DNA of 64,000 bases from Clostridia bacterium (GTDB lineage: Bacteria; Bacillota; Clostridia; UMGS1883; UMGS1540), in NCBI GenBank assembly GCA_017450025.1, contig JAFSYJ010000039.1:88681-152680 (forward strand). The letters are read 5' to 3'. Shown one piece after another: positions 10,493 through 21,911 of the stretch. How positions within the stretch are numbered: position 1 is the stretch's first letter; each line of letters opens with the position of its first letter. A program made the translations under genes and the position numbers. The notes below the pieces were generated by a model. The model did no database searches. It was not told where the DNA came from and saw only the letters and a list, made by a program, of their open reading frames with translations.

Positions 10493-10888
10493 TTATTTAT
10501 TTGAAAGCCCATCAAATATAAAACCCATGAGCTCTTCAATTCTGTCGTGTCTGCCCTTTATGTATAGATAACCCATAAGAGCCTCTACCCCTGTCGCGCA
10601 CCTGTAATGCGTGACATCTGCATTCTTCGGCACAGTCGCGCTTTTGGCGTTTCTGCCGCGCTTTAAAACGGCGAGTTCTTCTTCTGAAAGCCTGTCCAAA
10701 ACAAAATGATATGCGTGAAACTGCGCCTCAGCTTTTACATAAGCCGTTGATTTTACAAAAAGCGTATTCACGGGAAGGTTTGCATATTCCATAAGTCTTG
10801 AACGAACATAAAGCTCATATACGGCATCTCCGAGATACGCCAGTACAAGCGGTGAATATTCGTTTGCGTTAAGTTTAAATTCTGTCAT
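10493..10888 (-). CDS. mrnC: Mini-ribonuclease III (23S rRNA maturation)
   Basis: RNase III catalytic domain without a dsRNA-binding domain; in Bacillus it trims 23S rRNA ends. The signature AYLGDAVYELYVR (residues 17-29, catalytic Asp21), KSTAYVKAEAQ and the C-terminal TGVEALMGYLY with a second acidic site are visible. 131 aa, normal. It begins 3 bp after cysS, an arrangement (cysE-cysS-mrnC) conserved in many Bacillota, so co-transcription is very likely. Confidence 0.93.
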   Translation of the reverse strand: MTEFKLNANEYSPLVLAYLGDAVYELYVRSRLMEYANLPVNTLFVKSTAYVKAEAQFHAYHFVLDRLSEEELAVLKRGRNAKSATVPKNADVTHYRCATGVEALMGYLYIKGRHDRIEELMGFIFDGLSNK

Positions 10889-10891
10889 ACA

Positions 10892-12277
10892 CTACTTCCT
10901 ATGCCATTTTACGCCTTCTCGCGTGTCCTCAAGAACAATGCCCATTGTGTCGAGCTTTGCGCGTATTTCGTCTGCAAGTGCAAAATTCTTTGCCTTTCTT
11001 GCTTCCTGACGCTGATTTATAAGGTCTTCTACCTCGCTGTCGAGCGTATTATCGCGCTTTCTTTCAAGCAGACCGAGGACGCCGCCTATTTCGTTTATAA
11101 GTCCGAGACATTCCGAAAGCACAAGCTCGTCTTTTTCTCCCGAAAGCTCGGTGTTTGCAAACCTTACGATCTCAAACAGCACTGATATTGCATCGGCGGT
11201 ATTGAGGTCATCGTCCATCGCGTCAATGAACTTTTCTTTAAGCTCAAGCACCTTGGCGCAATGCTCGGGCTTTACGGGGCTTACTGCCTCTGAAAGATTT
11301 TCTTTACAGTTATATATGCGTTCAAGTCCCGTTTTTGCGGCGTTTATGAGTTCGTCGCTGAAGTTTATGGGGCTTCTGTAATGTGCTGAAAGCATGAAGA
11401 AGCGTATGACCTCATAGTCGTACTTTTCGGCAATATCGCGCACGGTAAAGAAATTACCGAGTGATTTGCTCATTTTGACATTATCGACATTTATATAGCC
11501 GTTATGCAGCCAATAGTGTGCAAACGGCTTGCCGTTTGCGGCTTCACTCTGCGCTATCTCGTTTTCGTGATGCGGGAAGATAAGGTCCCTGCCGCCGCTG
11601 TGGATATCTATTGTTTCACCCAAAAAGCGGTTTGCCATAGCCGAACATTCTATATGCCAGCCCGGTCTGCCCTTGCCCCAAGGACTGTCCCACGCTATCT
11701 CGCCGTCTTCCTTCTGCGCCTTCCAAAGCGCGAAGTCCATCGGGTCTTCTTTTCTGTCGTCAACTTCTATCCTTGCGCCTGCTTCAAGCTCCTCAAGCGG
11801 CTGATGGCTTAATTTACCGTATTCCTTAAAGCTCTTTGTCTTATAGTAAACATCGCCGTCGCGTTCATACGCGTAGCCCTTTTCGATAAGAGTTTTGACG
11901 ATAGAAATTATGGCGTCGATATTCTCCGTTGCGCGCGGGTGGTGCGTCGCCTTTTTGATGCCGAGGCCTTGTGCATCAACAAAATACTCTTTTATGTATT
12001 TTTCGGCAACCTCGCCTACTGTGCTGTTTTCTTCCTTTGCGCGCTTTATGAGCTTATCGTCAACATCGGTAAAATTCTGAACAAAGTCAACATCATATCC
12101 GCGGTACTCAAAATAGCGGCGCAGAGTGTCAAAAATTATAAAAGGTCTTGCGTTGCCTATGTGAAAATAATTATATACCGTAGGTCCGCAGGAGTACATT
12201 TTTACCTTGCCTTCCTCTATCGGTACAAATTCTTCTTTTTGTCTGTTAAGCGTATTATATAACTTCAAATTATTCAA
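10892..12277 (-). CDS. cysS: Cysteinyl-tRNA synthetase
   Basis: Class I aminoacyl-tRNA synthetase charging tRNA-Cys. The zinc ligand Cys30 (YSCGPTVY), the HIGN motif at residues 39-42, further zinc ligands in [10 protein letters not shown] and FPHHENE, and the KMSKS loop near residue 267 are all present. The DALR and C-terminal anticodon domains follow; 461 aa, full length. Its ATG shares an ATGA with the cysE stop, so translation is coupled. I see no T-box leader before this operon, although cys operons in Bacillota often have one. Confidence 0.96.
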   Translation of the reverse strand: MNNLKLYNTLNRQKEEFVPIEEGKVKMYSCGPTVYNYFHIGNARPFIIFDTLRRYFEYRGYDVDFVQNFTDVDDKLIKRAKEENSTVGEVAEKYIKEYFVDAQGLGIKKATHHPRATENIDAIISIVKTLIEKGYAYERDGDVYYKTKSFKEYGKLSHQPLEELEAGARIEVDDRKEDPMDFALWKAQKEDGEIAWDSPWGKGRPGWHIECSAMANRFLGETIDIHSGGRDLIFPHHENEIAQSEAANGKPFAHYWLHNGYINVDNVKMSKSLGNFFTVRDIAEKYDYEVIRFFMLSAHYRSPINFSDELINAAKTGLERIYNCKENLSEAVSPVKPEHCAKVLELKEKFIDAMDDDLNTADAISVLFEIVRFANTELSGEKDELVLSECLGLINEIGGVLGLLERKRDNTLDSEVEDLINQRQEARKAKNFALADEIRAKLDTMGIVLEDTREGVKWHRK

Positions 12278-12903
12278 TCCTTCCCGCCAAGCTCTTTTTC
12301 CAAGGCTTCAATTCTTGCATACATACGGCAAAATTCCTGCGACACTGGGTCGGGCATATGTATATGGTCAAGGTTATTTATTCTGTTTTCTCCGCGCTTT
12401 ACTATTCTGCCGGGAACGCCTACGCAGGTGGAATTTTCTTCAACCTCGCTGAGAACTACGGCGTTTGCCGCAATTTTGGCATTATCACCGACCTTGAACG
12501 GGCCCAAAATCTTAGCACCTGCGCCTATCAGAACATTATTGCCTATCGTTGGGTGGCGTTTGCCCTTATCCTTACCCGTACCGCCGAGCGTTACGCCCTG
12601 ATATATCGTTACATCGTCGCCTATCTCCGCCGTCTCGCCGATAACAACGCCCATACCGTGGTCAATAAAAAGTCCTCTGCCTATCTTGGCGCCGGGGTGT
12701 ATCTCGATACCCGTGAAAAACCGCACAAGCTGTGAAATAAGCCTTGCAAGAAAGTAAATTTTATGCCTATACAGAAAATGCGTGAGGCGATGGAAAATTA
12801 CCGCCCATATACCCGGATACAGCAAAAAGACCTCCAGCGAAGTCCTTGCCGCAGGGTCGCGTTCTTTTATTGTTTTTATATCATAACGCAGATTTTTGAA
12901 CAT
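12274..12903 (-). CDS. cysE: Serine O-acetyltransferase
   Basis: Makes O-acetylserine from serine and acetyl-CoA, the first step of cysteine synthesis. The N-terminal helices ([11 protein letters not shown]) are followed by left-handed beta-helix hexapeptide repeats with [16 protein letters not shown] and the [12 protein letters not shown] loop containing the catalytic His region. ATG 12903 follows GGAAAGG at 12 nt and gives 209 aa; the frame continues upstream only through a TTG without a ribosome site. First gene of the operon, coupled to cysS by a 4 bp overlap. Confidence 0.95.
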   Translation of the reverse strand: MFKNLRYDIKTIKERDPAARTSLEVFLLYPGIWAVIFHRLTHFLYRHKIYFLARLISQLVRFFTGIEIHPGAKIGRGLFIDHGMGVVIGETAEIGDDVTIYQGVTLGGTGKDKGKRHPTIGNNVLIGAGAKILGPFKVGDNAKIAANAVVLSEVEENSTCVGVPGRIVKRGENRINNLDHIHMPDPVSQEFCRMYARIEALEKELGGKD

Positions 12904-12954
12904 TTTTATCAATAGCCTTTCCAAATATACAACAAGCAAAGCCTATTATTATTT

Positions 12955-12983
12955 ATTATACTATATTTTTACAAAAATTACAA
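12955..12983 (-). promoter_or_regulatory. Promoter of cysE operon
   Basis: TTGTAA (12978-12983), a 17 bp spacer and TATAAT (12955-12960) on the minus strand. The -35 box overlaps the stop codon of the EamA gene. It leaves a leader of only about 45 nt, too short for a T-box riboswitch. Confidence 0.6.
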
Positions 12984-13850
12984 CTGTTTTTTGCGCAAAA
13001 ACGAAAGTTTTGTTTCAGAAATTATCAAAGCTGCAAAAATAAGCGCAAATCCTATGCCGAGTTTGGCGTTCATGGTGTCCATACCGACGGCCAGCGAAAA
13101 TACGATGCCAAATACGGCTTCAAGGCTCAATATAAGCGACGCCGACATCGGCTCGGTGTACTTTTGCCCCACTATCTGGAATGTCAGCCCCAGCGCCGTC
13201 GGGAAAACCGCCAGAAATATTATGCTCGAAATACTGCCGGTGGAAAGTTCATGAGGCGGTTTTTCGAATATAAGTGCGGTGATAAAAGCCAAAATCCCCG
13301 CTGTGCCGAACTGTATAATAGACAAAAGTATCGGGTCTTTATCTTCGCCGAAGCGGCTGATGCACATAAGATGCACCGCAAACAAAAAGCCGCACAAAAG
13401 CGTTAGCGCGTCGCCGTACGACATCGTAAAATTGCCGTGCAGTGCAACAAAGCCTATCCCCACGATGCAGATAAACGCCGCTGCAAACGAATACATATCG
13501 GGGCGTTTACGCTTGACAGCCCATACAAGAAAAGGCACCATTACAACATATGTCGCCGTAAGAAAAGCGTTTTTGCCGGGTGTTGTTCCCGTCAGTCCGA
13601 AGGTTTGCGCGCAGTACGACGCAAATAGTGCCGCGCCGACTATTCCACCGCCGACAAGGTACGAGCGGTCAATGTTCTTGAGCCTATTTGCAAAGACGAC
13701 TGAAAGCAGTGCAAATGCAAGCAAAAACCTGCCTGCAAGAAGGTAGTTAGGTGGAATCACACTGACCGAATCCTTCATAACAACAAACGAAAATCCCCAT
13801 ATTACAGTAGCCGAAAACAGCATTATCTTTGCCCAAACTTTACTTTTCAT
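12978..13850 (-). CDS. EamA-family (DMT superfamily) permease
   Basis: Integral membrane protein of 290 aa with about ten hydrophobic segments arranged as two five-helix EamA repeats; the first opens with VIWGFSFVVMK, a common DMT start, and the second with YGDALTLLCGFLFAVHLMCISR. Members export or import small metabolites such as amino acids, nucleosides or drugs; substrate cannot be read from sequence. The ATG has a good GAGGTG site 5 nt upstream. It is monocistronic, with its own promoter, divergent from the PTS-IIC-like gene. Confidence 0.88.
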   Translation of the reverse strand: MKSKVWAKIMLFSATVIWGFSFVVMKDSVSVIPPNYLLAGRFLLAFALLSVVFANRLKNIDRSYLVGGGIVGAALFASYCAQTFGLTGTTPGKNAFLTATYVVMVPFLVWAVKRKRPDMYSFAAAFICIVGIGFVALHGNFTMSYGDALTLLCGFLFAVHLMCISRFGEDKDPILLSIIQFGTAGILAFITALIFEKPPHELSTGSISSIIFLAVFPTALGLTFQIVGQKYTEPMSASLILSLEAVFGIVFSLAVGMDTMNAKLGIGFALIFAALIISETKLSFLRKKQL

Positions 13851-13868
13851 TTTACACCTCTATGTATT

Positions 13869-13898
13869 AGTATATCACTTAAAGGCAAAAAAAGTCAA
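13869..13898 (-). promoter_or_regulatory. Promoter of the EamA permease gene
   Basis: TTGACT (13893-13898), an 18 bp spacer and TATACT (13869-13874) on the minus strand, 19 bp before the start codon. Confidence 0.6.
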
Positions 13899-13986
13899 CA
13901 AAGCTGATCAAAACTGTTATAATCTGCAAAAGTTTTATTTTTTTTAAACTTTTTTTGTTGCTTTTGACATTTTTTTGCTTTATTTA

Positions 13987-14015
13987 TTGTAATTTATTTT
14001 TAAAGGTGCTATAAT
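13987..14015 (+). promoter_or_regulatory. Promoter of the PfoR-like gene
   Basis: TTGTAA (13987-13992), a 17 bp spacer and TATAAT (14010-14015). A TTGACA at 13964 is too far from this -10 to pair with it. A second TATAAT at 13918 has only a weak -35. Confidence 0.55.
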
Positions 14016-14043
14016 TACAACAAAAAAACGGGATGTGACTGAA

Positions 14044-15156
14044 TTGAAGGAATTTTTAAAACGCAAGGATATTGTTTTTTCGTTCAAGCGTTACTTTATC
14101 GACGCTCTCGGAGCTATGGCACAGGGGCTTTTTTGTACGCTCCTTATCGGAACTATCCTGTCAACGCTCGGTCAGCAATTTAATATAGGATTTCTCAACA
14201 GCGTTATTTTTACGCTTGGCAAGGGTGACGGCGCTGTACCCTATACCATCGGCGGCTGTGCTTCGCTTATGGTCGGTCCCGCTATGGCAGTTGCAATAGG
14301 CTCGGCACTGGGCGCGCCTGCTATGGTATTATTCTCGCTCGTCCCTGTCGGCTTTGCCACAAACATTATGGGCGGCGCAGGCGGTCCGCTTGCGGTCTTG
14401 GTAACTGCTATCGTCGCCGCAGAATTCGGCAAGCTCGTTTCAAAAGAAACTAAAATAGATATTCTCGTTACACCTATCGTAACTATTCTCGCAGGTATAA
14501 GCCTTGCTTTGCTCGTTGCCGCTCCAATAGGCAAAGCGGCAAGCTGGGTGGGCAGTCTTATTATGTGGGCGACGCTTCAGCAGCCGTTTATAATGGGTAT
14601 TCTTGTTTCCGTAATCGTGGGCGTTGCTCTGACTCTGCCTATATCGTCTGCGGCAATATGCGCAGCTTTATCCCTGACAGGTCTTGCAGGCGGCGCGGCC
14701 GTTGCAGGCTGCTGCGCGCAAATGGTCGGCTTTGCTGTTATGAGCTTTAAAGAAAACGGTTGGGGCGGTATCGTAAGTCAAGGCTTGGGTACTTCAATGC
14801 TGCAAATGGGCAATATTGTCCGCAACCCTAAAATATGGATCGCACCTATCCTGACTTCTGCAATTACCGGTCCTGTCGCAACCTGTCTTTTTAAGCTCGA
14901 AATGAACGGTGCGGCGGTAAATTCGGGTATGGGAACCTGCGGTATGTGCGGTCCTATCGGCGTTTGGACAGGTTGGGTCTCGCCGAGTGAGGCGGCCATT
15001 GCAAACGGTGCTGTTCAAATTATGCCTACTGCGATGAATTGGATAGGTCTTGCGCTTATCAGCATTGTTTTGCCTGCGGTTATCTGCTTGGTTTTGGGAA
15101 CTGTTAGCCGTAAAATCGGATGGATAAAAGAGGGCGACTTAAAGCTTGATTTGTAA
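14044..15156 (+). CDS. PTS EIIC-like membrane protein, PfoR family
   Basis: Polytopic membrane protein (about 370 aa, roughly ten hydrophobic segments, very rich in Gly and Ala) of the PTS_EIIC type 2 / PfoR family, known from clostridia as a putative regulator or sugar transporter. KRYFIDALGAMAQGLFCTLLIGT near the N-terminus and the repeated GGAGGPLAV / GLAGGAAVAGCC loops fit the family. No EIIA or EIIB gene is nearby. Start: the frame is open from GTG 14035, but GGATGTGA there resembles a Shine-Dalgarno site placed 5 nt before TTG 14044, so I prefer the TTG. Substrate unknown. Confidence 0.85.
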   Translation: MKEFLKRKDIVFSFKRYFIDALGAMAQGLFCTLLIGTILSTLGQQFNIGFLNSVIFTLGKGDGAVPYTIGGCASLMVGPAMAVAIGSALGAPAMVLFSLVPVGFATNIMGGAGGPLAVLVTAIVAAEFGKLVSKETKIDILVTPIVTILAGISLALLVAAPIGKAASWVGSLIMWATLQQPFIMGILVSVIVGVALTLPISSAAICAALSLTGLAGGAAVAGCCAQMVGFAVMSFKENGWGGIVSQGLGTSMLQMGNIVRNPKIWIAPILTSAITGPVATCLFKLEMNGAAVNSGMGTCGMCGPIGVWTGWVSPSEAAIANGAVQIMPTAMNWIGLALISIVLPAVICLVLGTVSRKIGWIKEGDLKLDL

Positions 15157-15190
15157 GACAGGCTTGGTAATATCGCGCACAAGTGTATAA

Positions 15191-15222
15191 AAAAAGGGCG
15201 GTTTATGAACCGCCCCTTTAAA
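15191..15222. terminator. Bidirectional terminator between convergent genes
   Basis: Perfect stem GGGCGGTT / AACCGCCC with a TATG loop (15196-15215), flanked by A-run on the left and CTTTAAATTT on the right. It serves the PfoR-like gene on plus and the deacetylase gene on minus. Confidence 0.85.
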
Positions 15223-15235
15223 TTTGGTTTAGCAT

Positions 15236-15988
15236 TTACATTCTCTGCCTGCCTTCGTGGTCAATTGTAAAGTTATCTTTATATATAAGCTCGCCGACGG
15301 TTTTGAATTCATAGCCTTCGGCTTTTATTTTACCCAAAATTTCTCCGAGCGCCGCGGCGGTATTATCTGTCCCCGTATGGAACAAAATTATGTCGCCTTC
15401 CCGCAGCTTAGGCAAAATTCTATCCTCCATTTGCTTTGTGCTCAGTCCCTTATAATCGAGCGAATCCAAAGACCACTGAATTATATAGCGGTCGGTTTTT
15501 CGGCACGCCAGAACGAGAGTTTCGTTATACTCCCCGTACGGCGCGCGGAACAGGATATTGTCAGCTCCCGTCAGATTTTTTAACTTTGCGTCAGCCGTGT
15601 CCATATCCTTTATCATTTCTTCTTCCGACAGCGAACTGAAATGCTTATGGCTGTCGGAATGGCTCGCTATTTCGTGTCCTGCGCCATGTAGCTTTTTGAC
15701 ATCGTTTGGAAACTTTTCCGCCCACTCGCCCGTTATAAAAAATGTGGCTTTACAGTCCGCATTTGCGAGCGCGTCTATGACGGCATCAATATCCTCGTTA
15801 CCCCACGCTGTGTCAAATGTTACGGATACTGCCTTTTCAGGGGTTTCAACGCTATATATTGGAAGTGCTCTGCCGTTTTGCGAAAACGCAGGCGCAGACG
15901 GCGGCATACCCACAATCAAAGTAACCGTGAACACGGCGATAAGCAAAAACGCTATGGCTGAATATTTGTCGAGAAGAAATACTTTCAT
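15236..15988 (-). CDS. Polysaccharide deacetylase, PdaB-like, membrane-anchored
   Basis: Carbohydrate esterase 4 family; likely removes N-acetyl groups from peptidoglycan outside the membrane. An N-terminal membrane segment or uncleaved signal lies at about residues 11-28. The NodB motifs are visible: TFDTAWGNED (Asp59 as base), HEIASHSDSH (metal histidines near 107-112), RAPYGEY near 150, QWSLDSLDYKG near 170 and ILFHTG near 200. TFD.[AS]WG in place of TFDD resembles the sporulation-linked PdaB group. 250 aa. A GGAGTGA site lies 6 nt from ATG. It follows leuA by 42 bp and ends at a terminator. Confidence 0.9.
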   Translation of the reverse strand: MKVFLLDKYSAIAFLLIAVFTVTLIVGMPPSAPAFSQNGRALPIYSVETPEKAVSVTFDTAWGNEDIDAVIDALANADCKATFFITGEWAEKFPNDVKKLHGAGHEIASHSDSHKHFSSLSEEEMIKDMDTADAKLKNLTGADNILFRAPYGEYNETLVLACRKTDRYIIQWSLDSLDYKGLSTKQMEDRILPKLREGDIILFHTGTDNTAAALGEILGKIKAEGYEFKTVGELIYKDNFTIDHEGRQRM

Positions 15989-16030
15989 ACTAAATCACTC
16001 CACAAATATTATATTATCGCCGTGGTCTGT

Positions 16031-17683
16031 TTATGACTGGAGAAATCTGTTTACCGCGCTGACTACCGCCTTTATCGACGCCGTACTGATGTTTGTATCA
16101 CTGCCCGCACCCCAATAAATCTTGTTTTCCGTATCGCGGACTCCGACATACGCGATAGCCTCCGACGACGAGCCGTGTTGCAGCGCGTGTTCGTTATAGC
16201 CTGCGATTTCAAGGTTTAAATCAAAATTGGTGTTCAAGACGGACATAAACGCGTCAAGAGGTCCGTTACCGCTTCCGATATATTTGCGTTCTGTTCCCTT
16301 ATAGTCTATCATTGTGACTATCTCGGTCTCGCCCTTTTTGGCGAGAACATCGTAATCAAGAAAGCGCATCGGAGTACATATATCCAAAAAGTTATTGATA
16401 AATGTATCATATATAAACTGCGGCGTGACCTCTGTTTTTTTAGCATCGCAAACAGATGTGATAAACTCGCTGAGTTCAAGTGCCATCGCCTTTGGCATAA
16501 ATATACCAAAGCGCTTTTGCAGTACAAACGCTATGCCGCCAGACCCCGACTGGCTGTTTATTCTGATAGGCTCGTAATGTCTGCCTATATCCGTGGGGTC
16601 TATCGGGATATACGGGTTTTCCCAATACTTGAGATTATGCTTTTTGGAATAATCCGTACTCTTTTTGATGGCGTCCTGATGCGAGCCTGAAAATGCAGTA
16701 TAAACAAGCTCCCCTGCGTACGGATAGCGCGCAGGAACGCTCATATGGGTTGCAGTCTCATACCGTGTTATGATATTTTCTATATTGGAAAAGTCAAGCC
16801 CGGGGTCTATGCCGTGCGAATACATATTGAGTGCAAGCACCATTATATCGGCGTTGCCTGTGCGCTCGCCGTTGCCCAAAAGCGTGCCTTCTACCCTATC
16901 GGCGCCTGCCAAAAGTGCAAGCTCCGATGCCGCGACGGCACAGCCGCGGTCATTATGTGTGTGTACGCTTATGACGACATTTTTGCGTTCTTTTATCGCG
17001 CCGCACATATATTCAACCTGATCCGCAAAAACATTCGGCATTGACATTTCAACCGTTGACGGAAGGTTAATAATAGCCTTATTATCTTTAGACGGCTGCC
17101 AAACATCCAGGACCTCGTTACATATCCGCGCCGCAAATTCCGGCTCGGTACCGACAAAGGTCTCGGGTGAATACTCAAGGCGGATATTGCCGTTATGGTT
17201 CTTTGTATATTTTTTTACAAGCTTTGCTCCGTTTACGGCGAGCTTTACCGTCTCGTCCTGGTTTTTTTTGAACACAACCCTGCGCTGAAGCTCGCTTGTT
17301 GAGTTATACAGGTGAACTATCGCGTTTTCTGCGCCCTTTAAGGCTTCAAAAGTCTTTTTGATAATATGCTCCCGCGCCTGTGTAAGCACCTGAATAGTTA
17401 CATCGCTCGGGATAAGCTTTTCTTCGATAAGCTTGCGGACAAACGCAAACTCGGACTCCGCCGCGGCAGGAAACGCCACTTCGATCTCCTTTATACCGAT
17501 GTCGGTGAGCATCTGGAAATAGTCGAGCTTTTCGTCAATGCCCATCGGCGTTATAAGCGCCTGATTGCCGTCGCGCAAATCAACACTGCACCAAGCGGGA
17601 GCTTTTGTGAGTGTTTTATCGGGCCATGTTCTGTTTTTAATCGGAACTTCTGCGTACATTTTTTTGTACTTTGTGTAATCCAT
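16031..17683 (-). CDS. leuA: 2-isopropylmalate synthase, long (type 2) form
   Basis: Condenses acetyl-CoA with 2-oxoisovalerate, the first step of leucine synthesis. The catalytic HMGL-like barrel begins at SVDLRDGNQALITPM (metal Asp), with HTHNDRGCAVAASE near residue 235. A C-terminal LeuA allosteric dimer domain (about 430-550) should mediate leucine feedback. 550 aa is the long actinobacterial/clostridial type. ATG 17683 follows GGAGG at 6 nt; the further upstream frame has no such site. No leuB/C/D gene lies nearby, so the gene stands apart from the rest of the pathway. Confidence 0.94.
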   Translation of the reverse strand: MDYTKYKKMYAEVPIKNRTWPDKTLTKAPAWCSVDLRDGNQALITPMGIDEKLDYFQMLTDIGIKEIEVAFPAAAESEFAFVRKLIEEKLIPSDVTIQVLTQAREHIIKKTFEALKGAENAIVHLYNSTSELQRRVVFKKNQDETVKLAVNGAKLVKKYTKNHNGNIRLEYSPETFVGTEPEFAARICNEVLDVWQPSKDNKAIINLPSTVEMSMPNVFADQVEYMCGAIKERKNVVISVHTHNDRGCAVAASELALLAGADRVEGTLLGNGERTGNADIMVLALNMYSHGIDPGLDFSNIENIITRYETATHMSVPARYPYAGELVYTAFSGSHQDAIKKSTDYSKKHNLKYWENPYIPIDPTDIGRHYEPIRINSQSGSGGIAFVLQKRFGIFMPKAMALELSEFITSVCDAKKTEVTPQFIYDTFINNFLDICTPMRFLDYDVLAKKGETEIVTMIDYKGTERKYIGSGNGPLDAFMSVLNTNFDLNLEIAGYNEHALQHGSSSEAIAYVGVRDTENKIYWGAGSDTNISTASIKAVVSAVNRFLQS

Positions 17684-17696
17684 ATGTAGCCTCCGG

Positions 17697-17728
17697 AAAA
17701 AAAGCTGTATCAAATAATTGGTACAGCT
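17697..17728 (-). terminator. Terminator after recA
   Basis: On the minus strand AGCTGTA ... TACAGCT (stem arms at 17703-17709 and 17722-17728) is followed by a run of seven T. It starts 10 bp after the recA stop. Confidence 0.8.
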
Positions 17729-17737
17729 CTCAAATAA

Positions 17738-18772
17738 TTATTCCTCATTTTCCGCCGTCGGCGCGCCGTCTGACACCGGCAAACCTGACTTTTCACGGAT
17801 CTTTTGTTCAAGGTCTGACAAAACTTCGGGGTTTTCGGCAAGATATGTTTTGGCGGCATCTCTGCCCTGTCCTATCTTACTGTCTCCCATCGAGAACCAC
17901 GAGCCGCTCTTTGTGATAAAGCCATGCTCTATCGCCAGATCCAGCACAGAGCCCTCACGCGAGATGCCTTGTCCGTACATAATATCGCACTCGGCTTCTT
18001 TGAACGGCGGCGCAACTTTATTTTTGACTATTTTTATTCTAACCCTGTTGCCTATCGGCTCTGCGCCTGACTTTATCGTTTCTATCCTTCTGACATCCAT
18101 ACGGACAGAAGCATAAAACTTGAGCGCGTTACCGCCTGTTGTAGTCTCGGGGTTACCCCAGGATACGCCTATCTTCATTCGGAGCTGATTTATAAATATG
18201 GCTGTTGTATTTGACTTACTTATAACACCTGCCAGCTTACGCAGAGCCTTTGACATAAGCCTTGCCTGAAGTCCTACCTGCTGGTCGGTCATTTCGCCCT
18301 CGATTTCTGCCTTCGGAACGAGCGCCGCAACGGAGTCGATTACTATAACATCAAGCGCACCGCTGCGTACAAGCGCCTCGGCTATGTCAAGCCCCTGTTC
18401 GCCGTTATCGGGCTGCGAAACTATAAGGCTATCGACATCTACACCGAGATTTTTGGCATATACGGGGTCGAGCGCGTGTTCGGCGTCGATAAACGCAACC
18501 TCGCCGCCCTTCTTTTGAGCCTGTGCCACAATATGTAATGCAAGCGTTGTCTTACCTGACGATTCAGGTCCGTATATCTCGACAATTCTGCCGCGCGGAA
18601 CTCCGCCAATACCGAGCGCAATATCAAGGTTAAGGCAGCCTGTGGGAATGGCGTCAATATTAAGGTGCATATTGTCGCCAAGCTTCATTACAGAGCCTTT
18701 GCCGTACTGCTTTTCGATATGTCCCATTGCAAGATTTAGCGCTTTTATTTTTTCTTCGTTCTTTTCTATCAC
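17738..18772 (-). CDS. recA: Recombinase RecA
   Basis: ATP-dependent strand exchange and SOS coprotease. Walker A GPESSGKT near residue 70, [15 protein letters not shown] (Walker B), the L1/L2 DNA-binding loops with [11 protein letters not shown] and [12 protein letters not shown] are all present; 344 aa, full length. Start: GTG 18772 follows a strong GAGGGGGA site 5-7 nt upstream; the more distal GTG at 18787 is itself part of that site. It lies 89 bp after dnaJ with its own promoter. I see no clear LexA (GAAC-N4-GTTC type) box. Confidence 0.96.
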   Translation of the reverse strand: MIEKNEEKIKALNLAMGHIEKQYGKGSVMKLGDNMHLNIDAIPTGCLNLDIALGIGGVPRGRIVEIYGPESSGKTTLALHIVAQAQKKGGEVAFIDAEHALDPVYAKNLGVDVDSLIVSQPDNGEQGLDIAEALVRSGALDVIVIDSVAALVPKAEIEGEMTDQQVGLQARLMSKALRKLAGVISKSNTTAIFINQLRMKIGVSWGNPETTTGGNALKFYASVRMDVRRIETIKSGAEPIGNRVRIKIVKNKVAPPFKEAECDIMYGQGISREGSVLDLAIEHGFITKSGSWFSMGDSKIGQGRDAAKTYLAENPEVLSDLEQKIREKSGLPVSDGAPTAENEE

Positions 18773-18823
18773 AAAAATCCCCCTCACATTTGGGTTTGTA
18801 TTTTTACGACTTTACATAAGTAT

Positions 18824-18852
18824 ATTTTATATTATTTTTGGAAAATTGTCAA
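18824..18852 (-). promoter_or_regulatory. Promoter of recA
   Basis: TTGACA (18847-18852), a 17 bp spacer and TAAAAT (18824-18829) on the minus strand. A TATACT 4 bp further on is an alternative -10. Confidence 0.55.
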
Positions 18853-18861
18853 CAAAAGTCG

Positions 18862-19983
18862 TTAAAATAAACCTTTTATTTTATCGGCAAACGACTTTTT
18901 CTGCTTATTGTTTTTATCGCCTGTTTCATTTGCAAACTGCCGCAAAAGCTCCTTTTGCTTTGAATTGAGGTTTTTGGGAACTTCTACTATTATCTTAACA
19001 AGCTGGTCGCCCCTGCCGCGCATCTGGAGGTGCGTTATGCCCTTATCGCGCAGTCTGAAAACAGAGCCGCTTTGCGTACCCTCGGGGAGCGTGAACTCGA
19101 CCTTACCGTCAAGCGTCGGGACTTCAAGCTTTGCACCGAGCGCCGCCTCTGTGAAAGTGACGACAAAATCACACAAAACATTGTCCCCCTGACGCGTGAA
19201 TAGCGCATGCGGCTTGACCGTTACCGCGATTATAACATCGCCTGCAGGTCCGCCGTTTTTGCCGTGATTGCCCTGTCCTCTTACGGAAACGCGCTGTCCG
19301 TTATCTATGCCTGCGGGGATATTTACATCTATCTTGCGCGACTTACGCACAAGTCCCTGTCCGCGGCAATGCTCGCAAGGCGTTTTGATTATTTTACCCG
19401 TTCCGTGACAGGCGTCGCAAGTACGCTGCGTCGTCATAAAGCCCATACTCATACGCACCTGACCCGTACCGCCGCAGGTTTTACAGGTCTCCGCCTGTGT
19501 CCCTGCCTTAGCGCCGCTGCCGCCGCAATGCTCGCACTTTTCCATACGCGTTATATCTATCGTTTTGCTCGTTCCGAATGCGGCTTCTTCAAAAGTAATT
19601 GTGACGCGCTGACCTATATCAGAGCCACGCTGTGCGCGTGTTGCGCTCCGTCTGCCGCCAAAGCCGCCGCCGAAAAACGATTCAAAAATATCGCCTACAT
19701 CGAAGCCGTCAAATCCGCCAAAGCCGCCCGCTCCGTAGCTGCCTCCCGCGTTGCCGTCAACGCCTGCGTGACCGAACTGGTCATAGCGCTGCCGTTTGGA
19801 GGCGTCGCTCAAAACCTCATAAGCCTCGCTGACCTCTTTGAACTTTGCCTCGGCTTCTTCTTTATTATCTTTATTCAAATCGGGGTGATACTTTTTTGCA
19901 AGCTTGCGGTACGCCTTTTTTATATCGTCCTCGCTCGCCGACTTTTCTACCCCTAAAACCTCGTAATAATCTCTTTTAGCCAT
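18862..19983 (-). CDS. dnaJ: Chaperone DnaJ (Hsp40)
   Basis: Co-chaperone that stimulates the DnaK ATPase. J domain at residues 1-70 with HPD in KKYHPDLN; a Gly/Phe-rich linker (about 75-110); four zinc-finger repeats [24 protein letters not shown] and CEHCRGQG (about 147-215); then the two C-terminal substrate domains. 373 aa, full length. Last gene of the hrcA-grpE-dnaK-dnaJ operon, separated from dnaK by a 67 bp gap holding a terminator-like hairpin. Confidence 0.96.
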   Translation of the reverse strand: MAKRDYYEVLGVEKSASEDDIKKAYRKLAKKYHPDLNKDNKEEAEAKFKEVSEAYEVLSDASKRQRYDQFGHAGVDGNAGGSYGAGGFGGFDGFDVGDIFESFFGGGFGGRRSATRAQRGSDIGQRVTITFEEAAFGTSKTIDITRMEKCEHCGGSGAKAGTQAETCKTCGGTGQVRMSMGFMTTQRTCDACHGTGKIIKTPCEHCRGQGLVRKSRKIDVNIPAGIDNGQRVSVRGQGNHGKNGGPAGDVIIAVTVKPHALFTRQGDNVLCDFVVTFTEAALGAKLEVPTLDGKVEFTLPEGTQSGSVFRLRDKGITHLQMRGRGDQLVKIIVEVPKNLNSKQKELLRQFANETGDKNNKQKKSFADKIKGLF

Positions 19984-20008
19984 ACTGTTCTCTTTTCTTT
20001 AAACCGCG

Positions 20009-20033
20009 AAAAAGCAAGGCTATGCCTCACTTT
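20009..20033 (-). terminator. Attenuator-like hairpin between dnaK and dnaJ
   Basis: On the minus strand a fully paired 10 bp stem (two G-U pairs) with a three-base ATA loop is followed by TTC; arms at 20011-20020 and 20024-20033. It may end part of the transcripts after dnaK, keeping DnaJ below DnaK. The short T-run makes it at best a partial terminator. Confidence 0.5.
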
Positions 20034-20050
20034 ATCGCAGTCTTATTATT

Positions 20051-21907
<1,857 letters not shown>

Positions 21908-21911
21908 CTAT

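Noticed and set aside
12904-12990. T-box riboswitch before the cys operon
   Set aside because: The gap is about 75 bp and contains the promoter; no AGGGTGGAACCGCG-type antiterminator and no room for the leader.
13964-13969. TTGACA as -35 of the PfoR-like gene
   Set aside because: It is 40 bp from the only good TATAAT; TTGTAA at 13987 has the right 17 bp spacing.
18788-18861. LexA (SOS) box before recA
   Set aside because: No GAAC-N4-GTTC or close variant is present in the gap; only the promoter is clear.
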